Shown here piece by piece: positions 17,757 through 26,268 of a stretch of DNA of 64,000 nt. The notes beneath the pieces are model-generated. The model searched no databases. It was not told the DNA's origin and saw only the letters and a list, made by a program, of their open reading frames with translations. Position numbers and translations under genes: made by a program. Positions within the stretch are counted from its first letter, which is position 1. Each line of letters opens with the position of its first letter. The stretch lies in contig NZ_CP094380.1 in NCBI RefSeq assembly GCF_022809775.1, positions 1,351,001 to 1,415,000 on the forward strand, given 5' to 3'. The stretch is from Pseudodesulfovibrio tunisiensis. GTDB lineage: Bacteria; Desulfobacterota; Desulfovibrionia; Desulfovibrionales; Desulfovibrionaceae.

Positions 17757-18881
17757 ATGGCGGATGCAAACAAACCGATTCTGGACATTCAGTCCCTCGG
17801 CAAATCCTACGGAAGGACCGAAGTTCTGAAAAACATCGACGTATCCATGGGGGACGGCGAATTCCTGGTGCTGGTCGGCCCCTCGGGGTCCGGCAAATCC
17901 ACGCTGCTCTCCTGCATCGCGGGCCTGACCGACGTGACCGGCGGCAGCATCATGATCGACGGCAGGGACATGACCCGGGTCAAGCCCAGCGAGCGGAACA
18001 TCGCCATGGTGTTCCAGTCCTACGCCCTGTTTCCGACCATGACCGTGGAAGGCAACATCACGTTCGGCATGCGCGTGCGCCGCGTGGACAAGGCGGAACA
18101 GGCCAGACGCGTGCAGCGCGTGGCCGAAATGCTCAAGATCGACCATCTGCTGGACCGCAAACCGGCCCAGCTTTCCGGCGGTCAGCGGCAGCGCGTGGCC
18201 ATGGCCCGTGCTCTGGTGCGCAATCCCAAGCTCTTCCTGTTCGACGAACCGCTCTCCAATCTGGACGCCAAGCTGCGCGTGTCCATGCGCTCCGAGATCA
18301 AGCGGCTGCACCGGACCATGAACGCCTCCATCGTGTACGTGACCCACGACCAGATCGAGGCCATGACTCTGGCGACCCGCATCGCCCTGCTGAACAACGG
18401 CATTCTCCAGCAGATCGGCACGCCCAAGGAACTGTACAACTCACCCGCCAACACGTTTGTCGCGGATTTCATGGGTTCCCCGCCCATGAACCTGATCCCG
18501 GCCACCGTGCATGCGGAACAGGGCGGCGTTCGCATTGCCATCGAACGCGACAACGGCGACAAGGTCGTGCTGTTCGACACAACTCCGCCAGCCGCGCTTG
18601 CCGGCATGAACGGCAAGACCGTGACCTTCGGCATCCGGCCCGAAGCCATGATCGACGCGACCGAAAACGTTCCCGCCCACTTCCAGACCATGACGCACAC
18701 CGTGGACATGGTGGACCCGGCCGGAGCCGACACGTTCGCCATCATGCAGCTCGGCGGCCGCGACGTCACGGCCCGGCTGCACGGCGACTCGAATCTGGAG
18801 CCCGGCGGCACGCACTCGTTCGCGCTCGACCTGACCCATGTTTCCTATTTCGATCCGGAGTCCGGGCTTCGGATCGCGTAG
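17757..18881 (+). CDS. Sugar ABC transporter ATPase, UgpC/MalK type
   Basis: 374 residues: Walker A GPSGSGKS, Q-loop VFQSYALFP, signature LSGGQRQR, Walker B LFLFDEPLSNLD, H-loop YVTHD, followed by the C-terminal TOBE regulatory domain typical of the CUT1 (MalK/UgpC) class. GGAGG precedes the ATG. It powers the importer whose binding protein and permeases are encoded at 12743-15758. Its position at the end of the operon is unusual only in that the two metabolic genes are inserted before it. Confidence 0.94.
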   Translation: MADANKPILDIQSLGKSYGRTEVLKNIDVSMGDGEFLVLVGPSGSGKSTLLSCIAGLTDVTGGSIMIDGRDMTRVKPSERNIAMVFQSYALFPTMTVEGNITFGMRVRRVDKAEQARRVQRVAEMLKIDHLLDRKPAQLSGGQRQRVAMARALVRNPKLFLFDEPLSNLDAKLRVSMRSEIKRLHRTMNASIVYVTHDQIEAMTLATRIALLNNGILQQIGTPKELYNSPANTFVADFMGSPPMNLIPATVHAEQGGVRIAIERDNGDKVVLFDTTPPAALAGMNGKTVTFGIRPEAMIDATENVPAHFQTMTHTVDMVDPAGADTFAIMQLGGRDVTARLHGDSNLEPGGTHSFALDLTHVSYFDPESGLRIA

Positions 18882-18904
18882 CTCCGACAGCAAGATCACG
18901 AAAC

Positions 18905-18938
18905 AGGCCGGAATCATGACGATTCCGGCCTTGATTTT
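18905..18938 (+). terminator. Terminator of the sugar ABC operon
   Basis: AGGCCGGAATC (18905-18915) pairs with GATTCCGGCCT (18921-18931) around ATGAC and is followed by TGATTTTG. Confidence 0.75.
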
Positions 18939-19048
18939 GCCCCAGCCCTCTTCTGTCGCTCCACACGATTCGTTTTTCAATCCTCTGAAAAACTGCTATC
19001 TGCATTCTCAGCCATATCGAAAACCACTTTCCCCAACGGCACGAGAAA

Positions 19049-20602
19049 ATGAAGCCAGCAGCAGTTCACGATCTGTTTCCGAATGTCGACCCCGGTTCCA
19101 TTCCCTTCCTTCCCATTTTCGACCAGTTCGACATGGGCGTGGTCATCACGGATACCGTGGGCACGATTCTCTACTTCAACGACGTGCAGGCGCGCATCGA
19201 CAACCTCGACCCCGAAGCCGTTATCGGCAAGAAGGTCGTTGACTGCTACCGCGTGGATGACGACGACACTCCGATCATGAAATGCGTGAATTCGGGCCGC
19301 GCCGTGGACAACTTCACCTGCTACTACCGCACCCGGCTGGGAAAGGTGGTCAATTCCATACACAACGTGTATCCGCTGCGTTCCTGCAACGCCCTGATCG
19401 GCACGATCTGTTTCGTACGGGATTACAGCATCACCCGGGAAACCTTCGAAACCATTTCCCAACCCCATGCAAGCCGCGAAATACGGACTTTCAACATTCC
19501 GGCCACTCCGACCCGGGACCACCCCGACCTCGGAAACGGAACCCGTTTTTCCTTCAAGGACATCATCGGGCAGTCCCCGGAGTTCGTCAAAGCCATGGAA
19601 TCGGCCCGCGTGGCGTCGGCTTCCCCCTCATCCATCATGATCTACGGCGAAACCGGCACCGGCAAGGAACTTCTGGCCCAGTCCATCCACAACGAAAGCA
19701 CGCGCAAGGACAAACCCTTCACCGCCATCAACTGTGCCGCCATCCCGGAGCATCTGCTGGAGGGCATCCTGTTCGGAACAGCCAAGGGCGCGTTTACCGG
19801 CGCTCTGGACAAGCAGGGACTCTTCGAGCAGGCCGACGGCGGCACTCTCTTCCTTGACGAAATAAACTCCATGTCCATCGGCTTGCAGGCAAAACTGCTG
19901 CGCGTCGTTCAGGAGCGCAAGGTCCGGCGCATTGGTTCGCTCAGGGAAACCAGAATGGACATCCGAATCATCAGCTCGGTGAATGAAGACCCGCATCTGG
20001 CAGCGGAAAGAGGCGCGCTTCGCTATGACCTGCTGTACCGTCTGGGCGTGCTGATCATCCGGATTCCCCCTCTTCGGGAACGCATGGGTGACATGGAAAA
20101 GCTGATCCAGCATTTCCTGCACAAATACAGCGCGCTCCTCGACAAGACGGTCAACACCATCTCGGCCGAAGTCATGGACCTGCTCCACAATCACCGCTGG
20201 ACCGGCAATGTCCGGGAACTGGAGCATGTCATCGAAGGCGCGGTCAATCTGGTCCGGAAGGGAGAGACCATTGCCACCCGGCATTTGCCGGATCACATCA
20301 GGGAAACGCTCTCGGCTCCGATCCAGCCCTCCGCCCGCCCGGGAACACCGGCAACCACCACCTCCGCCTCACTCAACGTCGTCTTTCCCGAGAAAACGCA
20401 CACGCCTGCCACGGCAGCGCCCTTTGACGGGAAATCGCTGGCAAGCATTCAGGCAGACAACGAAAGCCGAACCATTCGGGAAATGCTGACCTTTTTTCAG
20501 GGCAATGTTTCCAGAGCAGCAAGAGAACTGGACCTTTCCCCACAGTTGCTCAATTACAAGATGAAGAAATACGACATCCAGCGAAAGGACTTCCTTTTGT
20601 AG
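19049..20602 (+). CDS. PAS-domain sigma-54 transcriptional activator
   Basis: 517 residues: N-terminal PAS sensor (about 20-115, FDQFDMGVVITDTVGTILYF), AAA+ domain (about 165-400) with [14 protein letters not shown] and TLFLDEINSM, then a linker and a Fis-type helix-turn-helix at the C-terminus (NVSRAARELDLSPQLLNYKM). It lacks a receiver domain and is closest in layout to RocR/PrpR/AtoC-like activators that sense a ligand through PAS. The sigma-54 promoter and long inverted repeat between it and the sugar isomerase gene (20676-20835) make that gene the likely target. Confidence 0.93.
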   Translation: MKPAAVHDLFPNVDPGSIPFLPIFDQFDMGVVITDTVGTILYFNDVQARIDNLDPEAVIGKKVVDCYRVDDDDTPIMKCVNSGRAVDNFTCYYRTRLGKVVNSIHNVYPLRSCNALIGTICFVRDYSITRETFETISQPHASREIRTFNIPATPTRDHPDLGNGTRFSFKDIIGQSPEFVKAMESARVASASPSSIMIYGETGTGKELLAQSIHNESTRKDKPFTAINCAAIPEHLLEGILFGTAKGAFTGALDKQGLFEQADGGTLFLDEINSMSIGLQAKLLRVVQERKVRRIGSLRETRMDIRIISSVNEDPHLAAERGALRYDLLYRLGVLIIRIPPLRERMGDMEKLIQHFLHKYSALLDKTVNTISAEVMDLLHNHRWTGNVRELEHVIEGAVNLVRKGETIATRHLPDHIRETLSAPIQPSARPGTPATTTSASLNVVFPEKTHTPATAAPFDGKSLASIQADNESRTIREMLTFFQGNVSRAARELDLSPQLLNYKMKKYDIQRKDFLL

Positions 20603-20675
20603 CAATTCCGCGGCCCCGACTCGTTCGCATCCCTTTCCCCGGCAGCCACGACAACGGCTTTCCTTGCCAATCTTT

Positions 20676-20712
20676 TTTTGCCAATTTGAAATCTGACTTT
20701 AAATTGGCAAAA
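20676..20712. promoter_or_regulatory. Inverted repeat, likely enhancer site for the sigma-54 activator
   Basis: TTTTGCCAATTT (20676-20687) and AAATTGGCAAAA (20701-20712) are perfect 12-bp arms around 13 bases, with an additional half-site TTGCCAAT at 20664-20671. The site lies 108 bp upstream of the -24 element, a usual distance for NtrC-type activators. No T-run follows, so a terminator is less likely. The rest of the 20603-21050 interval holds only the promoter and a short hairpin (CGCATT/AATGCG near 20910). Confidence 0.6.
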
Positions 20713-20819
20713 TCTGGCTGTGTTTTTTCTTTCTCCCCTGCATTCACATCATCACCTTGCACAACAAAACCTCCTTTATTTTCAGCATAATAAAACAATA
20801 AAAATCTTTCATGCAAACG

Positions 20820-20835
20820 TGGCACATACGTTGCT
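20820..20835 (+). promoter_or_regulatory. Sigma-54 (-24/-12) promoter of the sugar isomerase gene
   Basis: TGGCACATACGTTGCT is a full match to the consensus TGGCACN5TTGCW. The start codon at 21051 leaves a leader of about 200 nt. Confidence 0.88.
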
Positions 20836-21050
20836 AAATCTTCAAGCATACGGGCAACGCTTGTTGGAAAGGTAGCCACAAGAAAAAACATATACCGTTT
20901 CCGCATTTTGAATGCGTCATTTCGTAAAACTGCCTTTTCCAAATGCAAGCAGCCAGGCATTTCACTGGTTTTCCATTCCATGAAAGAGTCTGGCATATTT
21001 CACAGGAAGATCGACAACGGTTTCAAACATCAATCAATGGAGGCTCCATC

Positions 21051-21946
21051 ATGCAAAAGGCTATGAAACTCGGACTGCACACCTACACGCTTCATCTCTG
21101 GGGACTGGGTCAGAATTGGGGCATGATTGCCGAGCCGCGGCCCAAGGAAATGACCTTGCTCCAGCTGATGGACAAGGCCGTGGAATGGGGCCTTGACGGA
21201 CTCCACATCACTGGTTGCGATCTGGAAAGCAAGGACGACCAGCGTCTGAAGGAAGTGAAGGAAGCCGCCGAAGCCCGGGGACTGTATCTGGAGTACAATT
21301 TCTCTCTGGACGAGGAATTCGACCCTCGCCTGACCAACAGCGTGGAAGACGGCATTCGCATTGCCGACAAGATCGGTGCTGATCTGGCCAAGATCAGTCT
21401 GGACATCCGCCGCCGCCCCGCCCCCTGTACGGCAGCTGCTTTCATCCCAAGGTCATGACGCAGCTTTGCAGCGTCTACGACGAAGTGATCGCCGCACTGC
21501 CTCTGCTGGAAAAGACCGGCATCAGGCTCGCTCTGGAAAATCACACGGAAACATTCGCCGATGAAATCCTGTGGCTGATCAACAGGATCAACCATCCGCA
21601 GGTGGGAGCCTGCGTGGACACGGTCAATTCCATGGGCGTTCTGGAAAATCCCGAATCCGCAGTGAAGAAGCTGGCCCCCTATGCCTTCTCCAACCACTTC
21701 TGCGACCACAAGCTCGACCGCGACCAGTTCGGCATCCGCTTTCACGGCGTTGCCCTCGGCGATGGCGACATCGACTGCTTCAAGACCTACGACATCATAA
21801 GAAAGGAATCCCCGACCGATCGCATCACCTTCGAGATCGAATGGGACATGGAAAACGATTCCCTTGAAGTCGCCCGGGACAAGCAGATGGATGCATGCAT
21901 CCGGAGCATCAAGTACGCCCGCGACGTTCTCAAGATCGGAATGTAA
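21051..21946 (+). pseudogene. Sugar phosphate isomerase/epimerase (TIM barrel), frameshifted
   Basis: Two frames together give one AP-endonuclease-2-like TIM barrel of about 298 residues. The first (21051-21458) runs from MQKAMKLGLHTYTLHLWGLG to KISLDIRR; the second resumes at about 21425 with LYGSCFHPKVMTQL and contains the metal-ligand-type segments RLALENHTETFADE, GACVDTVNSMG and FEIEWDM. One base is missing in the C-rich stretch 21407-21425. GGAGG lies six bases before the ATG. Enzymes of this family isomerise or epimerise keto-sugars, but the substrate is unknown. The gene has its own sigma-54 promoter and a terminator. If the gap is a sequence error, the gene is intact. Confidence 0.85.
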
Positions 21947-21957
21947 CGCAAAAGAAA

Positions 21958-21990
21958 TCACCGCCTCCGGAGACCTTCCGGAGGCGGTGA
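21958..21990. terminator. Bidirectional terminator between convergent genes
   Basis: TCACCGCCTCCGGA (21958-21971) and TCCGGAGGCGGTGA (21977-21990) form a perfect 14-bp stem with a five-base loop. It serves the isomerase (+) and the AEC carrier (-). Confidence 0.75.
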
Positions 21991-22018
21991 CACGACAGAT
22001 AAAACGGATTCGGCACCA

Positions 22019-22924
22019 TCAGTACAGACTGATGAGCCAATACCAGACAGGCATGGTCGCGAAACAGAGCGGCACGCCGATCCCGAGCAGGGACGCGGCC
22101 AGTCCCGGATTCAGACCGTAGCGCATGGCCACGATGCCTCCGGTGATCATGGGCCCGGCCGCGGCCTCGAACACCGATACGCGCGCGGCCATTCCCGGCT
22201 GATCCGGCACGACCAGATACAGCAGGAACATCAGGGCCGGAGCCGCGACCAGCTTGTATCCGAGTCCAATGCCGAGCGCACTTCCGGTTTCCCGCACCTG
22301 CCGCCAGTCCAGCGTCAATCCGACAACGATCATGGCCAGGGGAGTCAATGGCGCGCCCAGCCATGACAAGGCTGTTTCCAACCACGCAGGATACGCCACG
22401 GGTTGCAGGGCAAACCCCGCGAGCAGTGCCGGAAACGGCGGAAACAGAATCACCCGTCGCACGACTCCGCCCAGTCCCACAGCCCTGCCCGAAGCCCGAA
22501 CCGCAAGGATCATGCCGGGGACGGACAGCACCAGAAAGGTTCCGGCCAGATCGCACAGCATGCCGGTTCCCAGATGCTCCGGGCCGTAGAACGCCTCTAT
22601 CATGGGCAATCCCACAAACGAGGTGTTGCCCAACCCCGCAGTGAGGGCCAGGCAGACAACGCTTTTTTCCGACAGGGTGCACACGCGCCCGGCCAATCGA
22701 AACACGGCATACCCGACAGCGAAGACGATCCATGCCATCAGGGCCGGAAGCAGCAGTTCCGGTCCCACTGGCAGGGCATGAACATGCAGCAGAGCCAGCG
22801 CGGGCAGACACACGCAGATCACGGCGTGATTCAGCCATTCCCGCGTTCGTCCCCCGGCAAGCCCGAATCGATTGAGAGCCAGTCCCAAGGCCAGACTTCC
22901 CACCATGATCATGAATCGTTCCAC
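22019..22924 (-). CDS. AEC-family transporter (auxin efflux carrier superfamily)
   Basis: 301 residues, highly hydrophobic, with about ten membrane segments in two five-helix halves. The family motif region TAGLGNTSFVGLPMIEAFYG near residue 90 is characteristic. The N-terminus MERFMIMVGSLALGLALNRFG begins in a membrane helix. Bacterial AEC proteins transport organic acids such as malate or malonate, or act in efflux; the substrate cannot be assigned. It is convergent with the sugar isomerase gene and has no close partner on its own strand. Confidence 0.88.
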   Translation of the reverse strand: MERFMIMVGSLALGLALNRFGLAGGRTREWLNHAVICVCLPALALLHVHALPVGPELLLPALMAWIVFAVGYAVFRLAGRVCTLSEKSVVCLALTAGLGNTSFVGLPMIEAFYGPEHLGTGMLCDLAGTFLVLSVPGMILAVRASGRAVGLGGVVRRVILFPPFPALLAGFALQPVAYPAWLETALSWLGAPLTPLAMIVVGLTLDWRQVRETGSALGIGLGYKLVAAPALMFLLYLVVPDQPGMAARVSVFEAAAGPMITGGIVAMRYGLNPGLAASLLGIGVPLCFATMPVWYWLISLY

Positions 22925-23110
22925 CCGCAGTACCCCTTGTCTCGACCATGCAACCGGTTGAAAAAATTGTACCCGTCATGCCCGGATCATCCGCCGGTTC
23001 AAAAAACTTGCCGCAACGTCCAATACCCCATTTCCACCCGATCAACCCATTCGAATCACAACCTGTTGATATACAATGATAAAATTATATTTCCTTCTGA
23101 CCGAACAAGT
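22925..23110. other. Intergenic region without a recognisable gene
   Basis: The stretch between the AEC start and the sigma-54 site at 23111 becomes A/T-rich toward 23070-23100. It should hold the AEC promoter on the minus strand, but I cannot place it with confidence. Confidence 0.4.
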
Positions 23111-23126
23111 TGGCACACGGATTGCT
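23111..23126 (+). promoter_or_regulatory. Sigma-54 (-24/-12) promoter facing a terminator
   Basis: TGGCACACGGATTGCT matches the full consensus. A transcript would start near 23137 and meet the strong hairpin 23168-23200 after only about 65 nt; no gene on this strand lies in between. The next + strand gene starts at 23925. It could drive a small RNA or be a remnant. Confidence 0.7.
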
Positions 23127-23167
23127 ATATTTCAAGCATCCTTACTTCTTTTGCCAACGAGAAACAA

Positions 23168-23200
23168 AAAGGCTTCCCCGGACGGTCCGGGGAAGCCTTT
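23168..23200. terminator. Strong terminator, bidirectional
   Basis: AAAGGCTTCCCCGGAC (23168-23183) and GTCCGGGGAAGCCTTT (23185-23200) form a 16-bp inverted repeat. The minus-strand side is followed by TTTTTG and ends the hypothetical gene at 23254; the plus side is followed by a weaker CTCGCTTTC. Confidence 0.85.
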
Positions 23201-23253
23201 CTCGCTTTCAATGAACGACCCGAAACAATGCGGTCGTGTCTCCGGGCAGTCTG

Positions 23254-23670
23254 CTAGGCCACGGCAGCTCTGGAAGCATTCCAGGCCTCGCCGATGCGGG
23301 TCTGCACATAGGCAACCAGCTCCTCTTCGGCGGAAGACACGTCGAAACACCGCGCGTCCTTGCCTGCCAGCCCTTCGGGCACCCAGTCCCCGATCTCGTC
23401 GGGATCGGAAACCTGATCGTCGTAAAAGCACACGGACAGCCAGCGATCCTCGGGATCGTCGTCCACCACGTCCACCATCACGAAAAGGTCGCGCTCGTGG
23501 CCCGGACACTTGCCGCGCAGGGAATAGCTGACCCCGGGACGGGACTTGAACGAGAGTTCCGCGTTTTCACAGGATTCCAGAAAGCTCTTGAACCGCTCGA
23601 AGGCAGGTTTGACCTCGGCGGGATCACTGGTCCACGTGTCAAGAAAGGCGAGGCATTCGGTCATGATCAT
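23254..23670 (-). CDS. Conserved hypothetical protein, ~138 aa
   Basis: Family not recognised. It is soluble and acidic, without signal peptide. The sequence begins MIMTECLAFLDTWTSDPAEV and holds a beta-rich middle (RDLFVMVDVVDDDPEDRWLS, then VCFYDDQVSD), ending with an alpha-helical ELVAYVQTRIGEAWNASRAA. GGAG lies four bases before the ATG at 23670 and ten before the in-frame ATG at 23664, so either could be used. It is a single-gene unit with a strong terminator. The 254-bp interval upstream (23671-23924) contains a 9-bp hairpin (23694-23702/23709-23717) and other G/C dyads. Confidence 0.65.
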   Translation of the reverse strand: MIMTECLAFLDTWTSDPAEVKPAFERFKSFLESCENAELSFKSRPGVSYSLRGKCPGHERDLFVMVDVVDDDPEDRWLSVCFYDDQVSDPDEIGDWVPEGLAGKDARCFDVSSAEEELVAYVQTRIGEAWNASRAAVA

Positions 23671-23924
23671 TCTGCTCCGTTTTTTGATGGAATTCGCGCA
23701 TCCCGGCCGATGCGCGAGGGAAAATGTACCCGGCCTTTCCGTCAATGGCAACGACCCGCGACAGTAGGCTTTTCCAATATCCCGATACGGATATCCCGCG
23801 GCATCCGTACGCCGCGACAAGCGGCTTGGCCGAGCCCCTTGCATCTCGGTCCCGAATGCGGTACCCAAATCTTCCCGTTTGTTACCCGATTCACAAAACC
23901 ACACCAAATTACAGGATATTTTCC

Positions 23925-24224
23925 ATGAAAAATCTTGATCTCAATATGCTTTCCCCGTTCGCAGCCAATGACGACCGCGAAACCTTCACTCCCAAGGGCG
24001 TCTGTTCGAAGTTGATCCGTTTTGCCGTGGAGGACGGCAAGGTCCGCAATGTCGCCTTTACCGGTGGGTGCGACGGCAATCTCAAGGGGATTGCCAAACT
24101 CGTCGAAGGCATGGACGCGGAAGAGGTCATTGAAAAGCTTCAGGGCATTACCTGCGGCAAGAAGGCCACCTCCTGCCCGGACCAGTTTTCCATTGCCCTG
24201 CGCGAATACCTGAACAATCATTAG
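23925..24224 (+). CDS. TSCPD-domain protein (TIGR03905-like)
   Basis: 99 residues. The TSCPD signature is clear: GVCSKLIRFAVEDGKVRNVA, FTGGCDGNLKGIAKLVEGM and ITCGKKATSCPDQFSIALRE, with four conserved cysteines. The domain also occurs at the C-terminus of some ribonucleotide reductases, where it is thought to bind metal. Free-standing versions have no established function. AGGA lies nine bases before the ATG at 23925. It is a monocistronic unit closed by the terminator at 24275. Confidence 0.9.
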   Translation: MKNLDLNMLSPFAANDDRETFTPKGVCSKLIRFAVEDGKVRNVAFTGGCDGNLKGIAKLVEGMDAEEVIEKLQGITCGKKATSCPDQFSIALREYLNNH

Positions 24225-24274
24225 ACGTTTCGCCCTCCGAACAACAGGGCACGAATCATTTTCCCCATACAAGA

Positions 24275-24307
24275 AACGGGCTGCCGTCCAAGACGGCAGC
24301 CCGTTTT
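24275..24307. terminator. Bidirectional terminator between the TSCPD gene and etfA
   Basis: AAACGGGCTGCCGTC (24275-24289) and GACGGCAGCCCGTTT (24293-24307) form a 15-bp stem with loop CAA. Confidence 0.85.
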
Positions 24308-24326
24308 CATACACTCAACAAGTCTG

Positions 24327-25343
24327 CTAGCCGTTCAGCAGCTCGTTCACGGCCTGCATGACCTCGAAGGCATCGGCAACGTAAAGCACGTCGCACTTGC
24401 CCTGAGCCCAGCCGCAGGAGGCGTCGGTATTGATGGCGCGGCGTTCATTGATGAATCGCCAGCCAACAACATGCGGTTCCTCGCCGTGGCAGCAGGTGGC
24501 AAGTCCCTTGGGGTGACGCGGCGTAGCGCCGGTCTGGCCGACCTGATGCATGTGGGTGAGAAAGGAAATGACATCCTGCCCCTCGCCGGACAGGTCCACC
24601 AGCGACTTGGACGAGCCAAGGGAAGCCTTGGTCCTGCCCAGAAATCCCAGAATGACCTGCTCGGCCACATCCACATGCGTGGCACCGTCGCCCTGCTTCT
24701 TGGTCCAGCCGGCTCCGGCCACGAACAGCACGGACGCGTCCGGACGAATGGTCTGCTCGTCCTCGCTGGGGGCCTGAATGCCCACGACCTTGGTGCGCAT
24801 GGCGGGCAGAGCCGCATCCACGGCCTGCACCTCGACCGAAGCCTCGCCTTCGAACGGAGCGAAGCAGCCCGGATCAAGAGTCACGATCCACGGACGCTCC
24901 TCGCGGGTGAAGGAGCCTTCCATGCGCTGGCGATAATACCAGCGGGAAGCAACAGGCTTGCCGTCCCTGACCTCGATGCCGGACAGGTGGGTATCCACCC
25001 TGCCCTGCAGCCGCACAGCCAGTCCGGGCAAGGCGCGGCTGAAACGGTAGGAAGCCGGAGCCACGATGATGTCTGCGCCAGCAGCCTTGGCAATGGCCTC
25101 GGCAGCGGCCAGATCCGAAGCATAGCGCGGCGCGGCGAACTCTTCGCCGGACACGCCGAAAAACGCTCCATTGCATCCGCCGATGGAGTCGGCAGCAGCC
25201 TGAACATCCGCACCGATGATGCCGACGGCGAATTCTCCGCCAAGTCCTTCGGCCAGCGCCTTGGCACCGGTCAGGGCCTCGCGGGCCGCCTTGTGCAGGG
25301 AACCGTCAGCCTCGGTGTGCGCGAGAAAAAGAATCTTGCTCAT
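24327..25343 (-). CDS. etfA: Electron transfer flavoprotein, alpha subunit
   Basis: 338 residues. N-terminal nucleotide-binding-like half (MSKILFLAHTEADGSLHKAA), C-terminal FAD domain with the conserved QVGQTG and a late INTDASCGWAQGKCDVLYVA stretch that takes the place of the usual INKDP...ADYGVVGD. ETF shuttles electrons from acyl-CoA dehydrogenases to ETF-quinone oxidoreductase; all partners are encoded just upstream on the same strand (beta, ETF-QO, dehydrogenase). The C-terminal part is clearly diverged from classical EtfA, so a specialised ETF is likely. It is the last gene of the cluster. Confidence 0.9.
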   Translation of the reverse strand: MSKILFLAHTEADGSLHKAAREALTGAKALAEGLGGEFAVGIIGADVQAAADSIGGCNGAFFGVSGEEFAAPRYASDLAAAEAIAKAAGADIIVAPASYRFSRALPGLAVRLQGRVDTHLSGIEVRDGKPVASRWYYRQRMEGSFTREERPWIVTLDPGCFAPFEGEASVEVQAVDAALPAMRTKVVGIQAPSEDEQTIRPDASVLFVAGAGWTKKQGDGATHVDVAEQVILGFLGRTKASLGSSKSLVDLSGEGQDVISFLTHMHQVGQTGATPRHPKGLATCCHGEEPHVVGWRFINERRAINTDASCGWAQGKCDVLYVADAFEVMQAVNELLNG

Positions 25344-25361
25344 ATGTCCATCCTTGATTGC

Positions 25362-26171
25362 TTAGGCGGAAAGCCAGTCCACGATCTCCCGGGCGATCTC
25401 GTCGACCGGGGTGTCCTTGACAATACGGGTCTCGCGGCGCTGGGCCGGGACCTGAACCGCCTCGAAGGACAGGGAAGAGCCGGACACGTCGCCGGGCTTG
25501 GCCTGAGCCAGGGCAGGCATGATCTTCTGCATGTTCTGCATGCCGACCTGCGGATTGTTCGGAGGCTCGGGCAGTTCGCCGGTAGCCCATCCGAGCACGG
25601 CGGGCGCGCCGTCCACCACGGAAGTCTGGTAGCAGCCGCCCTCGATGCGCTCCATGATCTCCAAAGAGCCGTCATCGCCCACGGTGAGCTTGTCCACGCC
25701 CTGAAACTGTTCGGTCACGCCGAGCATTTCGCCCACCATCTGCATGACCGCGCCGGAACCGCGCGAAGCCGACTGCCAACCGCCGAACAGAAGCAATCTG
25801 TCCCTGTCCAGACCGGGAATGGCCTCGATGGACCGGGAAAGCACGCTGGCGGTCTCAAAGGCATCCGTAAAACCGGAGGCATTGCCGTCCGCAACCACGA
25901 TTTCGAACGGCACCTTCTGGGCCACGTTCATCATGACCTGCTGCAACTTGGCCTTGGGGCCGAGACATACCAGCCAGACCTTGCTGCCCGGATGGCTTTT
26001 GGCCAGATTCGCGGCCTCGTACAAGGCATGACCGGCCCAGGGATCAAGCACGGCGGGAAGCATCATTTCGTTCTTCAGCGCATATCCGCCGGGACCCTGC
26101 ACAGGTTCGAGCTTCTGCAAGGGGTCCGGAACGATACTGCCGCAAACCACGATGTGGAATTCATTGCTCAT
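25362..26171 (-). CDS. etfB: Electron transfer flavoprotein, beta subunit
   Basis: 269 residues from the ATG at 26171, chosen because AAGGAG lies seven bases upstream; an in-frame ATG at 26177 is too close to the same site. The EtfB fold is visible: FHIVVCGSIVPDP at the N-terminus, ALKNEMMLPAVLDPWAGHAL (the LNPYDEYALE-like region), and a C-terminal RETRIVKDTPVDEIAREIVD. It forms a heterodimer with EtfA, separated from it by only 18 bases. It binds AMP in classical ETFs. Confidence 0.92.
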   Translation of the reverse strand: MSNEFHIVVCGSIVPDPLQKLEPVQGPGGYALKNEMMLPAVLDPWAGHALYEAANLAKSHPGSKVWLVCLGPKAKLQQVMMNVAQKVPFEIVVADGNASGFTDAFETASVLSRSIEAIPGLDRDRLLLFGGWQSASRGSGAVMQMVGEMLGVTEQFQGVDKLTVGDDGSLEIMERIEGGCYQTSVVDGAPAVLGWATGELPEPPNNPQVGMQNMQKIMPALAQAKPGDVSGSSLSFEAVQVPAQRRETRIVKDTPVDEIAREIVDWLSA

Positions 26172-26268
26172 TGGCATTCTCCTTGGAATGACGGGCGATC
26201 TGCCGCCCGCATGGCATATCGGCCGAGGCGCAAGTCTTCGCGCCCGACCGGATCAAAGACATTGTCGC

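Noticed and set aside
20676..20712. Terminator of the sigma-54 activator gene
   Set aside because: The inverted repeat is A/T-rich with a 13-base centre and no T-run; a binding site upstream of the promoter fits better.
20550..20996. Minus-strand 148-codon frame between the activator and the isomerase
   Set aside because: It covers the sigma-54 promoter and inverted repeat, has no ribosome-binding site and an unnatural composition.
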